Assembly (NCBI RefSeq): GCF_002210225.1
Contig: NZ_MWUJ01000001.1
Span: forward strand, 244,381 to 308,380
Source of the DNA: Geofilum rhodophaeum
GTDB lineage: Bacteria; Bacteroidota; Bacteroidia; Bacteroidales; Marinilabiliaceae
Length of the DNA: 64,000 nucleotides
Reading direction: 5' to 3'
A model generated the notes under the pieces. The model had not been told where the DNA came from and ran no database searches. It saw only the letters and a program-made list of their open reading frames with translations. Both the position numbers and the translations under genes were made by a program. Of the stretch, positions 24,761 to 33,846 are shown one piece after another; within the stretch, counting starts at the first letter, position 1, and each line of letters opens with the position of its first letter.

Positions 24761-25531
24761 ATGGAAAAGGAAGCATTGCTGGACATCATTCTGCAAGATT
24801 TGAAGGAACTGGACAAGTTGCTGCGGACCTTCAGCGGAAAGGACCACATTCCCGAAGCTTTCATTCACCTGGCCCAAAGCAAGGTCAGCGGTATAGCCAA
24901 CGAAGTGGACTTGCTGGGCAGTCTGGCCAAAAGCTCCTCGCAAACTACAGCAGCACCAGAAACCACACCCCAACCCGAATCAGAACCAACTCCCATTACT
25001 GCTCCTGCCCCCGAACCGCAGGAGGAGCCGAAAATGGAACAAAAAGAGGAGCTGAAAGAAGAAGCCCAGGAACAGTCCAAAGTGGAGCCCAAAGAACAAT
25101 CCAAAGTGGAGTCCAAAGAACAACCCAAAGTGCAGACCAAAGAGCAGTCCACACTGCAAAGACCTGCAGTGGCCCCACCCTCTTCGCCAGAAACGCCCGG
25201 TGCTGAAAAAAAGGTTTTGGGCGAATTATTGGGTAAAGACCGCACCTCCTTCAACGAAAAACTGGGCAATGGCCAAAGCAAGGCAGGCAAAAAAGTACTT
25301 TCACCCGTAAGGGATTTGCGCAAGGCGTTGGGCATCAACGACCGTTTTTTTTATCAGCGTGAATTATTCAACGGCAGTGCCGATTTGATGTACCAGACCC
25401 TGGATCAACTCAACCAAATGGACAATTTGTCGTCCGCCAAAAGCTTTATTTCAGCCAACTTCAGCTGGCAGTCCGACCAGGAAGCCGTACATGCTTTTAT
25501 GGATCTGCTGGAACGTCGCTTTCACCAATAA
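24761..25531 (+). CDS. Conserved hypothetical protein with Glu/Lys/Gln-rich repeat linker
   Basis: A 256-residue protein without signal peptide. An N-terminal helical domain (about 1-55) is joined by a long disordered linker, rich in Pro, Glu, Lys and Gln (about 58-145), to a C-terminal helical domain (about 165-256) containing DLRKALGINDRFFYQRELFN. The C-terminal module looks like one shared by Bacteroidetes hypothetical proteins; its function is unknown to me. The linker holds three copies of an 8-residue unit (EQSKVEPK, EQSKVESK, EQPKVQTK), seen in DNA as a 24-bp tandem repeat at about 25070-25147. rsmI follows after 14 bases and is likely co-transcribed. Confidence 0.75.
   Translation: MEKEALLDIILQDLKELDKLLRTFSGKDHIPEAFIHLAQSKVSGIANEVDLLGSLAKSSSQTTAAPETTPQPESEPTPITAPAPEPQEEPKMEQKEELKEEAQEQSKVEPKEQSKVESKEQPKVQTKEQSTLQRPAVAPPSSPETPGAEKKVLGELLGKDRTSFNEKLGNGQSKAGKKVLSPVRDLRKALGINDRFFYQRELFNGSADLMYQTLDQLNQMDNLSSAKSFISANFSWQSDQEAVHAFMDLLERRFHQ
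25070..25147 (+). repeat. 24-bp in-frame tandem repeat inside hypothetical gene
   Basis: Three imperfect copies encoding EQSKVEPK, EQSKVESK and EQPKVQTK, plus a partial fourth starting EQS. Being a multiple of three, gain or loss of copies keeps the frame. Confidence 0.75.
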
Positions 25532-25545
25532 ATATCCCTACACCC

Positions 25546-26223
25546 ATGGGCAAGCTCATTTTGGTCCCCACCCCAATCGGTCACCTCGAAGACATCACCC
25601 TACGGGCACTGCGCACCCTAAAGGAGGTAGACTTCATTTTGGCAGAAGACACGCGCACCACCGGTTTTTTACTCAAACATTTTGACATAAAAACCAAGAT
25701 GCAAGCCCATCATAAATTCAATGAACACGCTACAGCGCAACGGGTGGCGCAACGCCTTCTGGGAGGAGAAACGGCAGCCCTGGTCAGCGATGCCGGCACG
25801 CCGGGCATCTCCGACCCCGGCTATCTGCTGGTAGCAGCCTGTATCGAAGCAGGGGTTCAGGTTGAATGCCTTCCGGGCGCCTCAGCCCTTATTCCGGCTA
25901 TTGCGGCAGCAGGCTTGCCCAACGATCGCTTTACCTTCGAAGGTTTTCTGCCGCAAAAAAAAGGCCGACAAAAAAAATTCCTATCCTTACAGGAAGAGGA
26001 GCGCACCATGATATTTTACGAGTCGCCCCATCGCTTAATCAAGACGCTGGAGCAAGCCATCCTTTTTTGGGGTGGGGAGCGCAGAGCCGCAGTTTGTCGC
26101 GAACTCACCAAAATTCATGAAGAAATTCGTCGCGGTACACTCAACGACCTGCTCACTCACTACAGCGAACACCCACCCAAGGGTGAAATTGTTTTTGTTG
26201 TGGAAGGGAAAAAAGATTCCTAA
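25546..26223 (+). CDS. rsmI: 16S rRNA (cytidine-1402 2'-O) methyltransferase
   Basis: A 225-residue tetrapyrrole-methylase-fold enzyme that uses SAM to methylate the 2'-OH of C1402 in the 30S decoding centre. Motifs present are LVPTPIGHLEDIT, ILAEDTRTTG, LVSDAGTPGISDPG, PGASALIPA and FYESPHR. It is shorter than the about 286-residue E. coli protein because the C-terminal extension is missing, which is usual for this phylum. The stop codon overlaps a promoter element for the next gene. Confidence 0.94.
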   Translation: MGKLILVPTPIGHLEDITLRALRTLKEVDFILAEDTRTTGFLLKHFDIKTKMQAHHKFNEHATAQRVAQRLLGGETAALVSDAGTPGISDPGYLLVAACIEAGVQVECLPGASALIPAIAAAGLPNDRFTFEGFLPQKKGRQKKFLSLQEEERTMIFYESPHRLIKTLEQAILFWGGERRAAVCRELTKIHEEIRRGTLNDLLTHYSEHPPKGEIVFVVEGKKDS

Positions 26224-26228
26224 CTTTG
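26198..26228 (+). promoter_or_regulatory. Promoter for coiled-coil lipoprotein gene
   Basis: TTG at 26198-26200 and TAACTTTG at 26221-26228, spacing 20, overlap the 3' end and stop codon of rsmI. Confidence 0.65.
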
Positions 26229-26299
26229 AACAACTGAATTTACCCCACTTCAGACCATTAATGCAATTTGCAAGTTCTTAACCATTTAATCTTTCCAAA

Positions 26300-27175
26300 A
26301 TGAAGAAACTGTTTTTAGTATTGTTTCTACTGCCGCTCTTGTTGTGGCAATGCAATCCCGGACCCTCCAGAACAGAGCTCCGGCAAGCCAACGATTCCCT
26401 CTTAATGGTCAGTGCCCAAAAGGAAATTCAGCTGAATCAGTTCATCGAAACCATGGGCGATATTGAAGAAAACCTGAGACTCATCAAGGAAAAAGAGCAA
26501 ATACTCTCGGTAGACAGTCCAGGCAGTGATGAGCGTGGTCGCAGCGGAGAAGAAATCAATCAGGACATCCAATTGATTTACGACCTGATGGTGCAAAACA
26601 AGAACCGCATTCAGGAACTCGAAAAACAAATGAAAACGGCCGGGGTAGACAACTCCAGACTCAATCGCCTGATTGCGGGACTCAACCAGCAACTGCAGGA
26701 AAAATCGGAGGAGATCATGAAGTTGCAGAACCAGCTCGAACAAAGGGATGTGCATATTTCTCATTTGTCGGGCGAACTTTTCGACCTCAGTTTCGAAATC
26801 GACTCTCTGCGCAAGATACAGGAAGCCACCCGTTCTCAGCTCGACAACACCACCGATGCCTATAACACCGCCTGGTTTGCCATGGGCACCAGAAAGGAGC
26901 TGCTCGACAAAAGCATCATAACCAGAGATGGCTTTTTGTTTTTTGGCAGCGACCAGGTATTGAAAGAGAATTTTGATCACCAGTACTTTGAGCAGTTAGA
27001 CATTCGCCAAAAAGAAGATTTTCAGCTCTTCACCGATAAAGCAGAAGTGCTGACTGCGCATCCTGCCGACTCCTTCGAACTGACGGAGGGTGAAGACGGC
27101 ATGCTTATACTGGTAATTACTGATCCCGAACATTTCTGGAGCATCTCCAAGTACCTGGTAGTAAAGGTAAACTAA
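26300..27175 (+). CDS. Coiled-coil lipoprotein of unknown function
   Basis: A 291-residue exported protein with lipobox LLWQC (Cys18). A long, mostly helical coiled-coil region at about 20-175 contains heptad-like stretches such as INQDIQLIYDLMVQNKNRIQ and LQNQLEQRDVHISHLS. A C-terminal globular domain (about 190-291) ends in a beta-rich segment (LILVITDPEHFWSISKYLVV). It is probably anchored in a membrane facing the periplasm. I do not recognise a named family. It has its own promoter and a hairpin after it, so it is probably a single-gene transcript. Confidence 0.75.
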   Translation: MKKLFLVLFLLPLLLWQCNPGPSRTELRQANDSLLMVSAQKEIQLNQFIETMGDIEENLRLIKEKEQILSVDSPGSDERGRSGEEINQDIQLIYDLMVQNKNRIQELEKQMKTAGVDNSRLNRLIAGLNQQLQEKSEEIMKLQNQLEQRDVHISHLSGELFDLSFEIDSLRKIQEATRSQLDNTTDAYNTAWFAMGTRKELLDKSIITRDGFLFFGSDQVLKENFDHQYFEQLDIRQKEDFQLFTDKAEVLTAHPADSFELTEGEDGMLILVITDPEHFWSISKYLVVKVN

Positions 27176-27195
27176 ACAAAAAATCAAACACCAAT

Positions 27196-27241
27196 AACGA
27201 CCAGAAAGATCCCCGGTCACACCGGGAGCTTTTTGGTCGTT
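27196..27241 (+). terminator. Long hairpin terminator overlapping next promoter
   Basis: Outer arms AACGACCA / TGGTCGTT and inner arms with CCCGGT / ACCGGG form a 46-base interrupted stem with a T run inside the right arm. It ends one base into the -7 element of the next gene. Confidence 0.65.
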
Positions 27242-27248
27242 ATATTTG
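27241..27248 (+). promoter_or_regulatory. -7 element for HAD phosphatase gene
   Basis: TATATTTG matches TAnnTTTG, 14 bases before the ATG at 27263, so the leader is very short. No -33 match at standard spacing. Confidence 0.45.
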
Positions 27249-27262
27249 CAAGAGGACCGGCC

Positions 27263-27955
27263 ATGCCAAAGTACCAACATCTTTTTTTTGACCTCGACCA
27301 CACCCTTTGGGATTTTGCCACCAATGAACAACTGACCCTCAAAAGCCTGTTTCAACGCTACCAACTTGACAAGTACTTCAGCGACTTTAAGGCTTTCTTT
27401 GCCACTTACCAACCCATCAACAACAGCCTTTGGCTCCAATACCGCAACAACCACATCACCAAAAAACAACTGAACACGGGGCGCTTTCACCAGACTTTTT
27501 TGACTGGGGGACTGGATAATGAAACGATGGCGACAAATTTTGCCGGTGATTTCATCAGGGAAAATGCCCTGCAAACCACCCTCATGCCCCATACCTTAGA
27601 GGTTCTGGACTACCTGAAACCCCGGTACCACATGCACATCATTACCAATGGTTTTGTGGAGACCCAGCAGCTAAAGCTGGATGAAAGCGGATTAAGTCCC
27701 TACTTTGAGCGCCTTTTTGTTTCAGAACGGGTGGGTGCACAAAAACCCAGGAGGGCCTTCTTCGAATACGCCATTAAAAGCTGCAATGCGCGTAAAAAGG
27801 AAAGTCTGGTAATAGGCGACAGTCTGGATGCCGACATTCAGGGCGCCAAAAATTTTGGCCTGGACCATGTGTTCTTCAACCCTGCACAAATAGCGCACAA
27901 CGAAACGGTACAGAAAGAAATCAGCTCTTTACGTGAACTGATCGACTGGCTTTAA
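27263..27955 (+). CDS. HAD-family noncanonical pyrimidine nucleotidase (YjjG-like)
   Basis: A 230-residue HAD phosphatase. Motif I is DLDHTLWDF, motif II is the Thr in IITNGF, and motifs III/IV are VGAQKP (Lys) and VIGDSLDADIQGA. The helical cap lies between motifs I and II. Similarity to YjjG suggests removal of phosphate from pyrimidine nucleotides, including noncanonical ones. ATG 27263 gives MPKYQHLFFDLDHTLWD; the earlier in-frame start lies in the promoter hairpin. Its stop overlaps the dnaB stop by 4 bases, tail to tail, with no terminator between. Confidence 0.88.
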   Translation: MPKYQHLFFDLDHTLWDFATNEQLTLKSLFQRYQLDKYFSDFKAFFATYQPINNSLWLQYRNNHITKKQLNTGRFHQTFLTGGLDNETMATNFAGDFIRENALQTTLMPHTLEVLDYLKPRYHMHIITNGFVETQQLKLDESGLSPYFERLFVSERVGAQKPRRAFFEYAIKSCNARKKESLVIGDSLDADIQGAKNFGLDHVFFNPAQIAHNETVQKEISSLRELIDWL

Positions 27956-29502
27956 AAATCGGCATCCCGCTCAAAACCGGCCCCCATACTTTTTCCGAAC
28001 TCAGCTCCTGAAGCGGGCACACCGGCACCTGGTCCCTCGTTCATCCGGGATCCCAGGGTAACGGGTCCCTCCGCCGCAGCTGTCCCAAAGCCCCCCTCAA
28101 AGCCACCTGCCTCAATATCCTCAAAACGGATGGCTTCGGGACGGAAGCGCAGGCGCACATCACCCACCGCACCATTACGGTGCTTGGCGATGATGATTTC
28201 AGCCAGACCAACCAGACTGTTGCCCTGCTCATCTTCCAAAATTTTATAGTATTCGGGACGGTGAATAAACAGCACCATATCGGCATCCTGCTCTATGGCC
28301 CCCGATTCCCGAAGGTCGGAGAGCTGAGGACGTTTGCCTTCACCGGTGCGACTTTCAACGGCACGACTCAACTGCGAGAGAGCAATAATGGGTACATTTA
28401 ATTCCTTGGCCAAACCCTTAAGCGAACGAGAAATCATACTCACCTCTTCCTGACGATTGCCGGGACGCATCGCGGTGGCATTCATCAACTGCAAATAGTC
28501 AATGACAATGATCTTAATGTCGTGCAGCTTTTTTAAACGCCGACACTTCGCCCTAAGATCGAAGACCGACAAGCCGGCGGTATCGTCGACAAAAAGGGGG
28601 GCATCAATCAGGGTTTTCACCTTATGGTCGAGCTGTTCCCATTCAAAAGGGGCCAGTTTACCGGTTTTGATCTTATCGGCTTCCAACTCGGTTTCCGACA
28701 CAATCAAACGATTCACCAGCTGTACATTGGACATCTCCAGGGAGAAAACTGCAACGCCTTGCTTGTACTTCACAGCCATATTGCGAGCCATGGACAGCAC
28801 AAAGGCTGTTTTTCCCATAGCAGGTCGGGCTGCAATAACAATCATATCTGAAGCCTGCCAGCCTGAAGTAATCCGGTCCAGTTCGGTAAATCCACTGGGC
28901 ACTCCGCTGAGGCCGTCGGTACGCTTACTGGCAGCCCTTATTTGCTCTATAGCCTCTGAAATCACCGGGTTAATCTGTACCGCCTCCCGCTTCATACTGC
29001 CCTGCGAAAGCTGAAAAAGAGCACCTTCCGCTTCTTCCAGAAGATCGTTCACATCCTGGGTGTCGTCAAAGGCCTTAGTCTGCATCACACCGGAAATGCG
29101 AATCATTTCCCGTTGCAAAAACTTTTGATAAATGATCCGGGAATGGTATTCAATGTGGGCAGCAGAAGCAACCCTGCCGGTCAGCTGGGTTATGTAAAAA
29201 GCACCGCCCACTTCATCGAGCTTGCCCATCCGCCGCAATTCCTCGGTAACGGTAAGCAGGTCTACCGGCTGTTCCCGGCCAAAAAGATTGGTGATGGCTT
29301 CAAAAATCTGTTGGTGGGCCTCCTTGTAAAAACACTCCCTTTTCAGGATCTCGGAAACATTAATAAAGGCATCCTTTTCCAACAACATGGCACCCAAAAC
29401 CGCCTCCTCGAGCTCCAGTGCCTGAGGCGGCATCTTCCCTGCCGTCTCAAGAGTCACCTGCTCCTCTTTCCTTCTGGTATTGCCACTGCGTTGTTCTGCC
29501 AT
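27952..29502 (-). CDS. dnaB: Replicative DNA helicase DnaB
   Basis: Hexameric helicase that unwinds DNA at the replication fork. The 516-residue protein has an N-terminal DnaB domain (about 25-125), a linker, and a RecA-like domain with Walker A ARPAMGKT (225-232) and Walker B IIVIDYLQLM. The DnaB signature SRSLKGLAKELNVPIIALSQ follows. The last about 45 residues are Gly/Ala-rich and probably disordered. No intein is seen. Promoter on the minus strand just upstream. Confidence 0.96.
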   Translation of the reverse strand: MAEQRSGNTRRKEEQVTLETAGKMPPQALELEEAVLGAMLLEKDAFINVSEILKRECFYKEAHQQIFEAITNLFGREQPVDLLTVTEELRRMGKLDEVGGAFYITQLTGRVASAAHIEYHSRIIYQKFLQREMIRISGVMQTKAFDDTQDVNDLLEEAEGALFQLSQGSMKREAVQINPVISEAIEQIRAASKRTDGLSGVPSGFTELDRITSGWQASDMIVIAARPAMGKTAFVLSMARNMAVKYKQGVAVFSLEMSNVQLVNRLIVSETELEADKIKTGKLAPFEWEQLDHKVKTLIDAPLFVDDTAGLSVFDLRAKCRRLKKLHDIKIIVIDYLQLMNATAMRPGNRQEEVSMISRSLKGLAKELNVPIIALSQLSRAVESRTGEGKRPQLSDLRESGAIEQDADMVLFIHRPEYYKILEDEQGNSLVGLAEIIIAKHRNGAVGDVRLRFRPEAIRFEDIEAGGFEGGFGTAAAEGPVTLGSRMNEGPGAGVPASGAEFGKSMGAGFERDADF

Positions 29503-29527
29503 AGTACGCTTATTTTTTAAGGGGTAA

Positions 29528-29535
29528 CAAAGTTA
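29528..29535 (-). promoter_or_regulatory. -7 element for dnaB
   Basis: Plus-strand CAAAGTTA reads TAACTTTG on the minus strand, 25 bases before the dnaB start codon. The -33 position reads TTTCGG, a weak match. Confidence 0.5.
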
Positions 29536-29591
29536 ACAAAAATACCTTCGGCTTCCGAAAAATGTTTTTCTTTGCAACAAAGCAAAGTAAA

Positions 29592-30404
29592 ATGATTGTC
29601 TTTCCCAACGCAAAAATTAATCTGGGCCTGTTTGTCACCGAAAAACGCAGCGATGGCTACCATAACCTGGAGACCGCCTTTCTTCCTCTTCCGGGACTCT
29701 GCGATGTATTGGAGGTTTTACCGCACAGTGGAAAGGAGGATCATTTCAGCAGCAGCGGCCTTGTGGTGGACGGGCCCTTTTCAGACAATCTGGTGGGCAA
29801 AGCCGTTCAGGTACTGCGTGCGCATACCCCCCTGCCTCCCCTGAACATACATTTGCACAAAAAAATTCCTTTTGGAGCGGGACTGGGAGGAGGTTCGGCC
29901 GACGCAGCTTTTATGCTCAAGGCACTTAACCGACAATTTGGCCTTCAACTCAGTCGGGCCCAACTCGAGGGCCTGGCGGTCCGACTGGGCGCAGATTGCC
30001 CAGTTTTTGTGGCCAATCGTCCGGTATTGGCCCGGGGCATAGGCGACGAATTTGAGCCACTCGACCTTGATCTGGCCGGCTGGCATTTGCAGCTGGTCGT
30101 TCCGGGCATTCACGTGCCAACGGCCCTGGCCTACAGCCGCATCGTGCCCCAAAAACCGAAAACCCCATTGAAAGAACTGTTGGCCAAAGGGCCTGAACAT
30201 TGGCCCAACCGGGTTAATAATGATTTTGAACCTTCCGTATTTAAGGCCCATCCCGAGATTTCAGCCATTAAAGAAAAGATGTACCACGAAGGCGCCGTTT
30301 ATGCGGCCATGTCGGGCAGCGGCTCAGCAGTTTATGGCCTGTTCAGACAGCCACCAGCTCTTACATGGCCCGGCGACTGGTTTGTTCACAACGAACTATT
30401 ATAA
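29592..30404 (+). CDS. ispE: 4-diphosphocytidyl-2-C-methyl-D-erythritol kinase
   Basis: GHMP kinase that phosphorylates CDP-methylerythritol in the MEP route to isoprenoids. The 270-residue protein has FPNAKINLGLFVTEKRSDGYHN at the N-terminus, the ATP loop PFGAGLGGGSADAA (about 95-108) and the C-terminal AAMSGSGSAVYGLF. The ATG at 29592 matches the conserved start MIVFPNAKINLGL. It is divergent from dnaB and ends one base before the stop of the sensor kinase gene on the other strand. Confidence 0.94.
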   Translation: MIVFPNAKINLGLFVTEKRSDGYHNLETAFLPLPGLCDVLEVLPHSGKEDHFSSSGLVVDGPFSDNLVGKAVQVLRAHTPLPPLNIHLHKKIPFGAGLGGGSADAAFMLKALNRQFGLQLSRAQLEGLAVRLGADCPVFVANRPVLARGIGDEFEPLDLDLAGWHLQLVVPGIHVPTALAYSRIVPQKPKTPLKELLAKGPEHWPNRVNNDFEPSVFKAHPEISAIKEKMYHEGAVYAAMSGSGSAVYGLFRQPPALTWPGDWFVHNELL

Positions 30405-30405
30405 G

Positions 30406-33400
30406 CTAATCGGCCAATGGAAGGGTAAAGCAGAAGCGACTGCCTTTTCCGGGTGTACTGGAGACTTCAAGCTGTCCCCCGTTGCGCTCGATAAAATCAC
30501 GACAAAGCAACAGACCCAAGCCGGAACCTTTCTCGCCTCTGGTTCCGGATTCCGTATGGCCCTGCGCCGAAGAAATCTTTTCAAGGGTAGCCGCATCCAT
30601 GCCCACTCCACTGTCGATTACACAAATGCAAATCTGCTCACCAGATTTTTTCGCTGCTACACGCACTTCGCCTCCGGCGTCGGTAAATTTGAGGGCATTC
30701 ATCAATAAATTACGAACAATGGTTCGAAGCATATTCTCATCGGCATATACCTGAACGTCCGTATCCACCTGCTCGTACATGACCACAGTCTTCTTCAGGG
30801 CGCTGTCCGACAGCAAATCCAGCGTTTCCCGAATCAAGTCCGAAAGATTCAGAGCAGAGGGACTGAATTGAATTTCGTCGCTTTGGGAGCGGGCCCAAAA
30901 CAACAGGTTTTCCAGCAAATTGAAGACCTGAAGGGCGGCATCGTTAATAAAACGGGCGTACATTTTTACCTTTTCCTTGTCCGCATCGTCCCCGGCATCG
31001 GTCAGTAAAGAGGCAAAACCCATAATGGTATTAAAAGGCGCCCGCAAATCGTGCGCCACCAGAGAATAAAGCCGATCCTTAGTTTGCAAATGCCTCACCA
31101 ACTGCTCGTTGCTGGCCTGCAACTCCTCCGCCTGCTCCTCCAGTTTACTGGCCTGCTCTCCGATCAACTCCCGATGCTCTTCCAGCAAACGATTGGCCTG
31201 CTCCAATTCTTCGGCACGATGTTGCAAGGACCGGTTTTGTAAACGCAAGCGTATGGTCTGATCGGCCACCCTTGTCTCCAGTTTGACTTTTTGCTTTCGC
31301 AACTGTCTTGTCCTGAAAACAAACACCCCCCAAATCAAAAGCAGCACCAGCGAAACAAACAAAATCAAAGCCCACCAGGTCATCCACCAGGGCGGCAGCA
31401 CTTTAATCTTTACAGCAATGCCTTCTTGGGTCCATACCCCATCGTTGTTGGCTGCCTTTACCCGAAATACATAGGTCCCCGGATAAAGATTGGTATAAGA
31501 TGCGGAGCGCTTGTTGCCCAAATCGATCCAGGTCTCATCAAAGCCCTCCAACATGCAGGCGTAGGTATTCTTCGTGGGATTAAAAAAGTTAAGTCCCACA
31601 AACTCAATGGAAAAAAACTTTTGATCATAATTCAACACAATTTCGTCCAGGCTATTCAGCTCAGCCGGCAAAATCTGGTCTTCTCCATAACTGGTAATGG
31701 GCTCATTAAAAAGACTAAAGCGAGAAAAGCGCAGAACGGGCGGCTCCAGATTGTAGCTCAACTGGTTCGGATTAAAATGGTTGGTCCCTTGTGGACCAGC
31801 AAAAAGAAGATAATCGGCCCCATTAGAAAAAGAGGCATTGATGTTAAAACCGGGACCTTGCAAGCCATCGAATTCGTCAAAACTGTGCAGTATGTTTTTT
31901 TCCGGATGAAGCGCGTACAGCCCGTGCAGGGTAGCCACCCAGATCTTACCCGCTGCATCTTGCTCTATGGCGGTTACAAACTGGCTGACCATGGCCTCGG
32001 CATACCTTTTAAAACGGCCCTCTCCTTCCCAGGTAAAAAGCCCGTTGTTGGTTCCTACCCACAAGCGTCCCGCCTTATCCTCCAAAAGACTAAGCACCTG
32101 ATTGCCTTGCAGTCCCCCCTCGGCATCTGGATTGGCCAAAAACACCTCAAAGCGGTCCGACCCCGGCCGCAGAACGTTTAAGCCATGCACGGTAGCCACC
32201 CACAAATTGCCCCACCGATCTACCAAAACCTTGTACACCCAGTCGGAACTCAGGCCATTGTTGCGTTCATTATAGTTCTCAAAGGTTTCCGTTTCCGGAT
32301 CAAAACGATCCACCCCACCTCCGTGCAAACCCAGCCAAAGCATCCCGTTCTCGTCTTCCGTTATACTGCGCACATCATTAAAACTGGGAGCGGCTACGGT
32401 CAGGCCCTTGCGCCAAACTTCAAAGTCCTCCCCGGATTCATTATAACGATGCAAACCTCCGGCGTGGGTGCCCATCCACATCCGCCCCTTTCGGTCGCTA
32501 TACAAGGCAAGCACACTTCCGGGTCCCAGGGCCGATCCAACAGGGCCATCCTCTGAAGCAATGCGAAGAGTGCGCCCCTCCTTCCACAGGAAAACATCCA
32601 ATCCACCTTTAAAATTGCCCAACCACAAATTGCCTTCCTGATCTTCATGAATGGCTGATATGTTTGCACCTGTGGTATGCCAATAATTCCGCTCTAAGGC
32701 ATTGTAGGTCCTGAAACCCCTTTGCCAGTACGACACATACACGCCCTCGCCGTTATGGTAGCTGTACAGATTGCCCTGCCGGTCGACAAAGGAACCATTG
32801 AGTCCCGTAGCCAGGGAGCCCGCCTCCAAGGGCATGTGGTAATAGCCGGCAAATGAATCGGATTCGGGCAGGTAAAGTTTCAACCCACTGTAGTCACTGG
32901 TCCATAGCCGTCCCTGCACATCGGTCTCCAAACCAAAAAAATAGCGCTCCCCCCCTTGCTCAAAGTAGCGCCTAACCTCTTGTTCATCCTTCGAAATGCG
33001 GGCAACACCGCCATTCTCCAGCGCAGCCCAGATATAACCATTGGCCGCTGCCAGATCCAGCACTTTGTAATCGGCCTTTTCGCCCACGAGCTGCTGCTTA
33101 TAATAAACAAAGCTGCTGCTGTCGGCAGGATCGGGGTAGCAGAGGATGCCCTGCCCTGCGTGATGACCGAGCCACCAGGCGCCTTGCTCATCGATCAGAA
33201 AGGAGGAAAGTGCGCCCAAGGGGGAGCTGAGCACCCATTCAAATTGCTGCTTGTCTTGATTGTAGCGAAAAATTTGATCAGAAAATCCAACCAGCAAGTG
33301 CCCTTCGGGAGTGAGGGACAAAAACTCCAGATAGACCCCGGGCAAACCTTTAAGGTCCTGATCGCTGACCACCACCTCAAAATAATCGTACTGCCAGTTG

Positions 33401-33729
33401 TATAGGGAAAGTCCGTGCGAAGTAGCCACCCAGAGCTGATTACGACCGTCCACCACCATGTGCTCAACCATACTGCCCACCAGTCCGTCGAGCCGGTTGC
33501 GGTTAAAAGAACGGTAAGACCGGATTTCATGTCCGTCGTAGCGATTGATCCCATCCCGGGTGCCGATCCAAAGATAGCCATAATGGTCCTGAACCATGCC
33601 GGTAACATACTGACTGGTCAGACTTTTACCCATGGGCAAACGGGAAAAATGCAACTCGGGAGCCTGCGCCTTTAAAGGCAGCGTGCCAACCAACCATACC
33701 AACCAAATGCTGAGGAATATCCGACTCAC
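30406..33729 (-). CDS. Two-component sensor histidine kinase with beta-propeller sensor
   Basis: A 1107-residue membrane kinase. After a signal peptide (up to about residue 22) come two periplasmic seven-bladed Reg_prop propellers (about 25-690, with repeated DxxGxLWIGT-type motifs), a Y_Y_Y domain (about 700-765), one membrane helix (about 775-798), a coiled coil, and a HisKA domain with the phospho-His in LVAHDLRAPFNT (about 893). HATPase_c has the N-box RNLLMNALKF and G-boxes DSGVGM and GSGLGL near the C-terminus. Unlike classic hybrid HTCS proteins it ends at the ATPase domain, with no receiver or AraC HTH. No response-regulator gene or polysaccharide locus lies nearby, so the partner and ligand are unknown. 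Confidence 0.9.
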   Translation of the reverse strand: MSRIFLSIWLVWLVGTLPLKAQAPELHFSRLPMGKSLTSQYVTGMVQDHYGYLWIGTRDGINRYDGHEIRSYRSFNRNRLDGLVGSMVEHMVVDGRNQLWVATSHGLSLYNWQYDYFEVVVSDQDLKGLPGVYLEFLSLTPEGHLLVGFSDQIFRYNQDKQQFEWVLSSPLGALSSFLIDEQGAWWLGHHAGQGILCYPDPADSSSFVYYKQQLVGEKADYKVLDLAAANGYIWAALENGGVARISKDEQEVRRYFEQGGERYFFGLETDVQGRLWTSDYSGLKLYLPESDSFAGYYHMPLEAGSLATGLNGSFVDRQGNLYSYHNGEGVYVSYWQRGFRTYNALERNYWHTTGANISAIHEDQEGNLWLGNFKGGLDVFLWKEGRTLRIASEDGPVGSALGPGSVLALYSDRKGRMWMGTHAGGLHRYNESGEDFEVWRKGLTVAAPSFNDVRSITEDENGMLWLGLHGGGVDRFDPETETFENYNERNNGLSSDWVYKVLVDRWGNLWVATVHGLNVLRPGSDRFEVFLANPDAEGGLQGNQVLSLLEDKAGRLWVGTNNGLFTWEGEGRFKRYAEAMVSQFVTAIEQDAAGKIWVATLHGLYALHPEKNILHSFDEFDGLQGPGFNINASFSNGADYLLFAGPQGTNHFNPNQLSYNLEPPVLRFSRFSLFNEPITSYGEDQILPAELNSLDEIVLNYDQKFFSIEFVGLNFFNPTKNTYACMLEGFDETWIDLGNKRSASYTNLYPGTYVFRVKAANNDGVWTQEGIAVKIKVLPPWWMTWWALILFVSLVLLLIWGVFVFRTRQLRKQKVKLETRVADQTIRLRLQNRSLQHRAEELEQANRLLEEHRELIGEQASKLEEQAEELQASNEQLVRHLQTKDRLYSLVAHDLRAPFNTIMGFASLLTDAGDDADKEKVKMYARFINDAALQVFNLLENLLFWARSQSDEIQFSPSALNLSDLIRETLDLLSDSALKKTVVMYEQVDTDVQVYADENMLRTIVRNLLMNALKFTDAGGEVRVAAKKSGEQICICVIDSGVGMDAATLEKISSAQGHTESGTRGEKGSGLGLLLCRDFIERNGGQLEVSSTPGKGSRFCFTLPLAD

Positions 33730-33814
33730 AAGCTTTCCCTTTTCTAATTTTCAGATCAACATCAGCTGTTTATACCCTTGCCGTACAAAAAAGTTGCCTT
33801 TTTAACATCCGAAA

Positions 33815-33839
33815 AAAGGCTGCCTGAGGGGCAGCCTTT
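33815..33839 (-). terminator. Terminator after asnS
   Basis: AAAGGCTGCC / GGCAGCCTTT, a 10-bp stem with a 5-base loop. On the minus strand it is followed by a T run, just after the asnS stop. Confidence 0.85.
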
Positions 33840-33846
33840 GTAAGTT

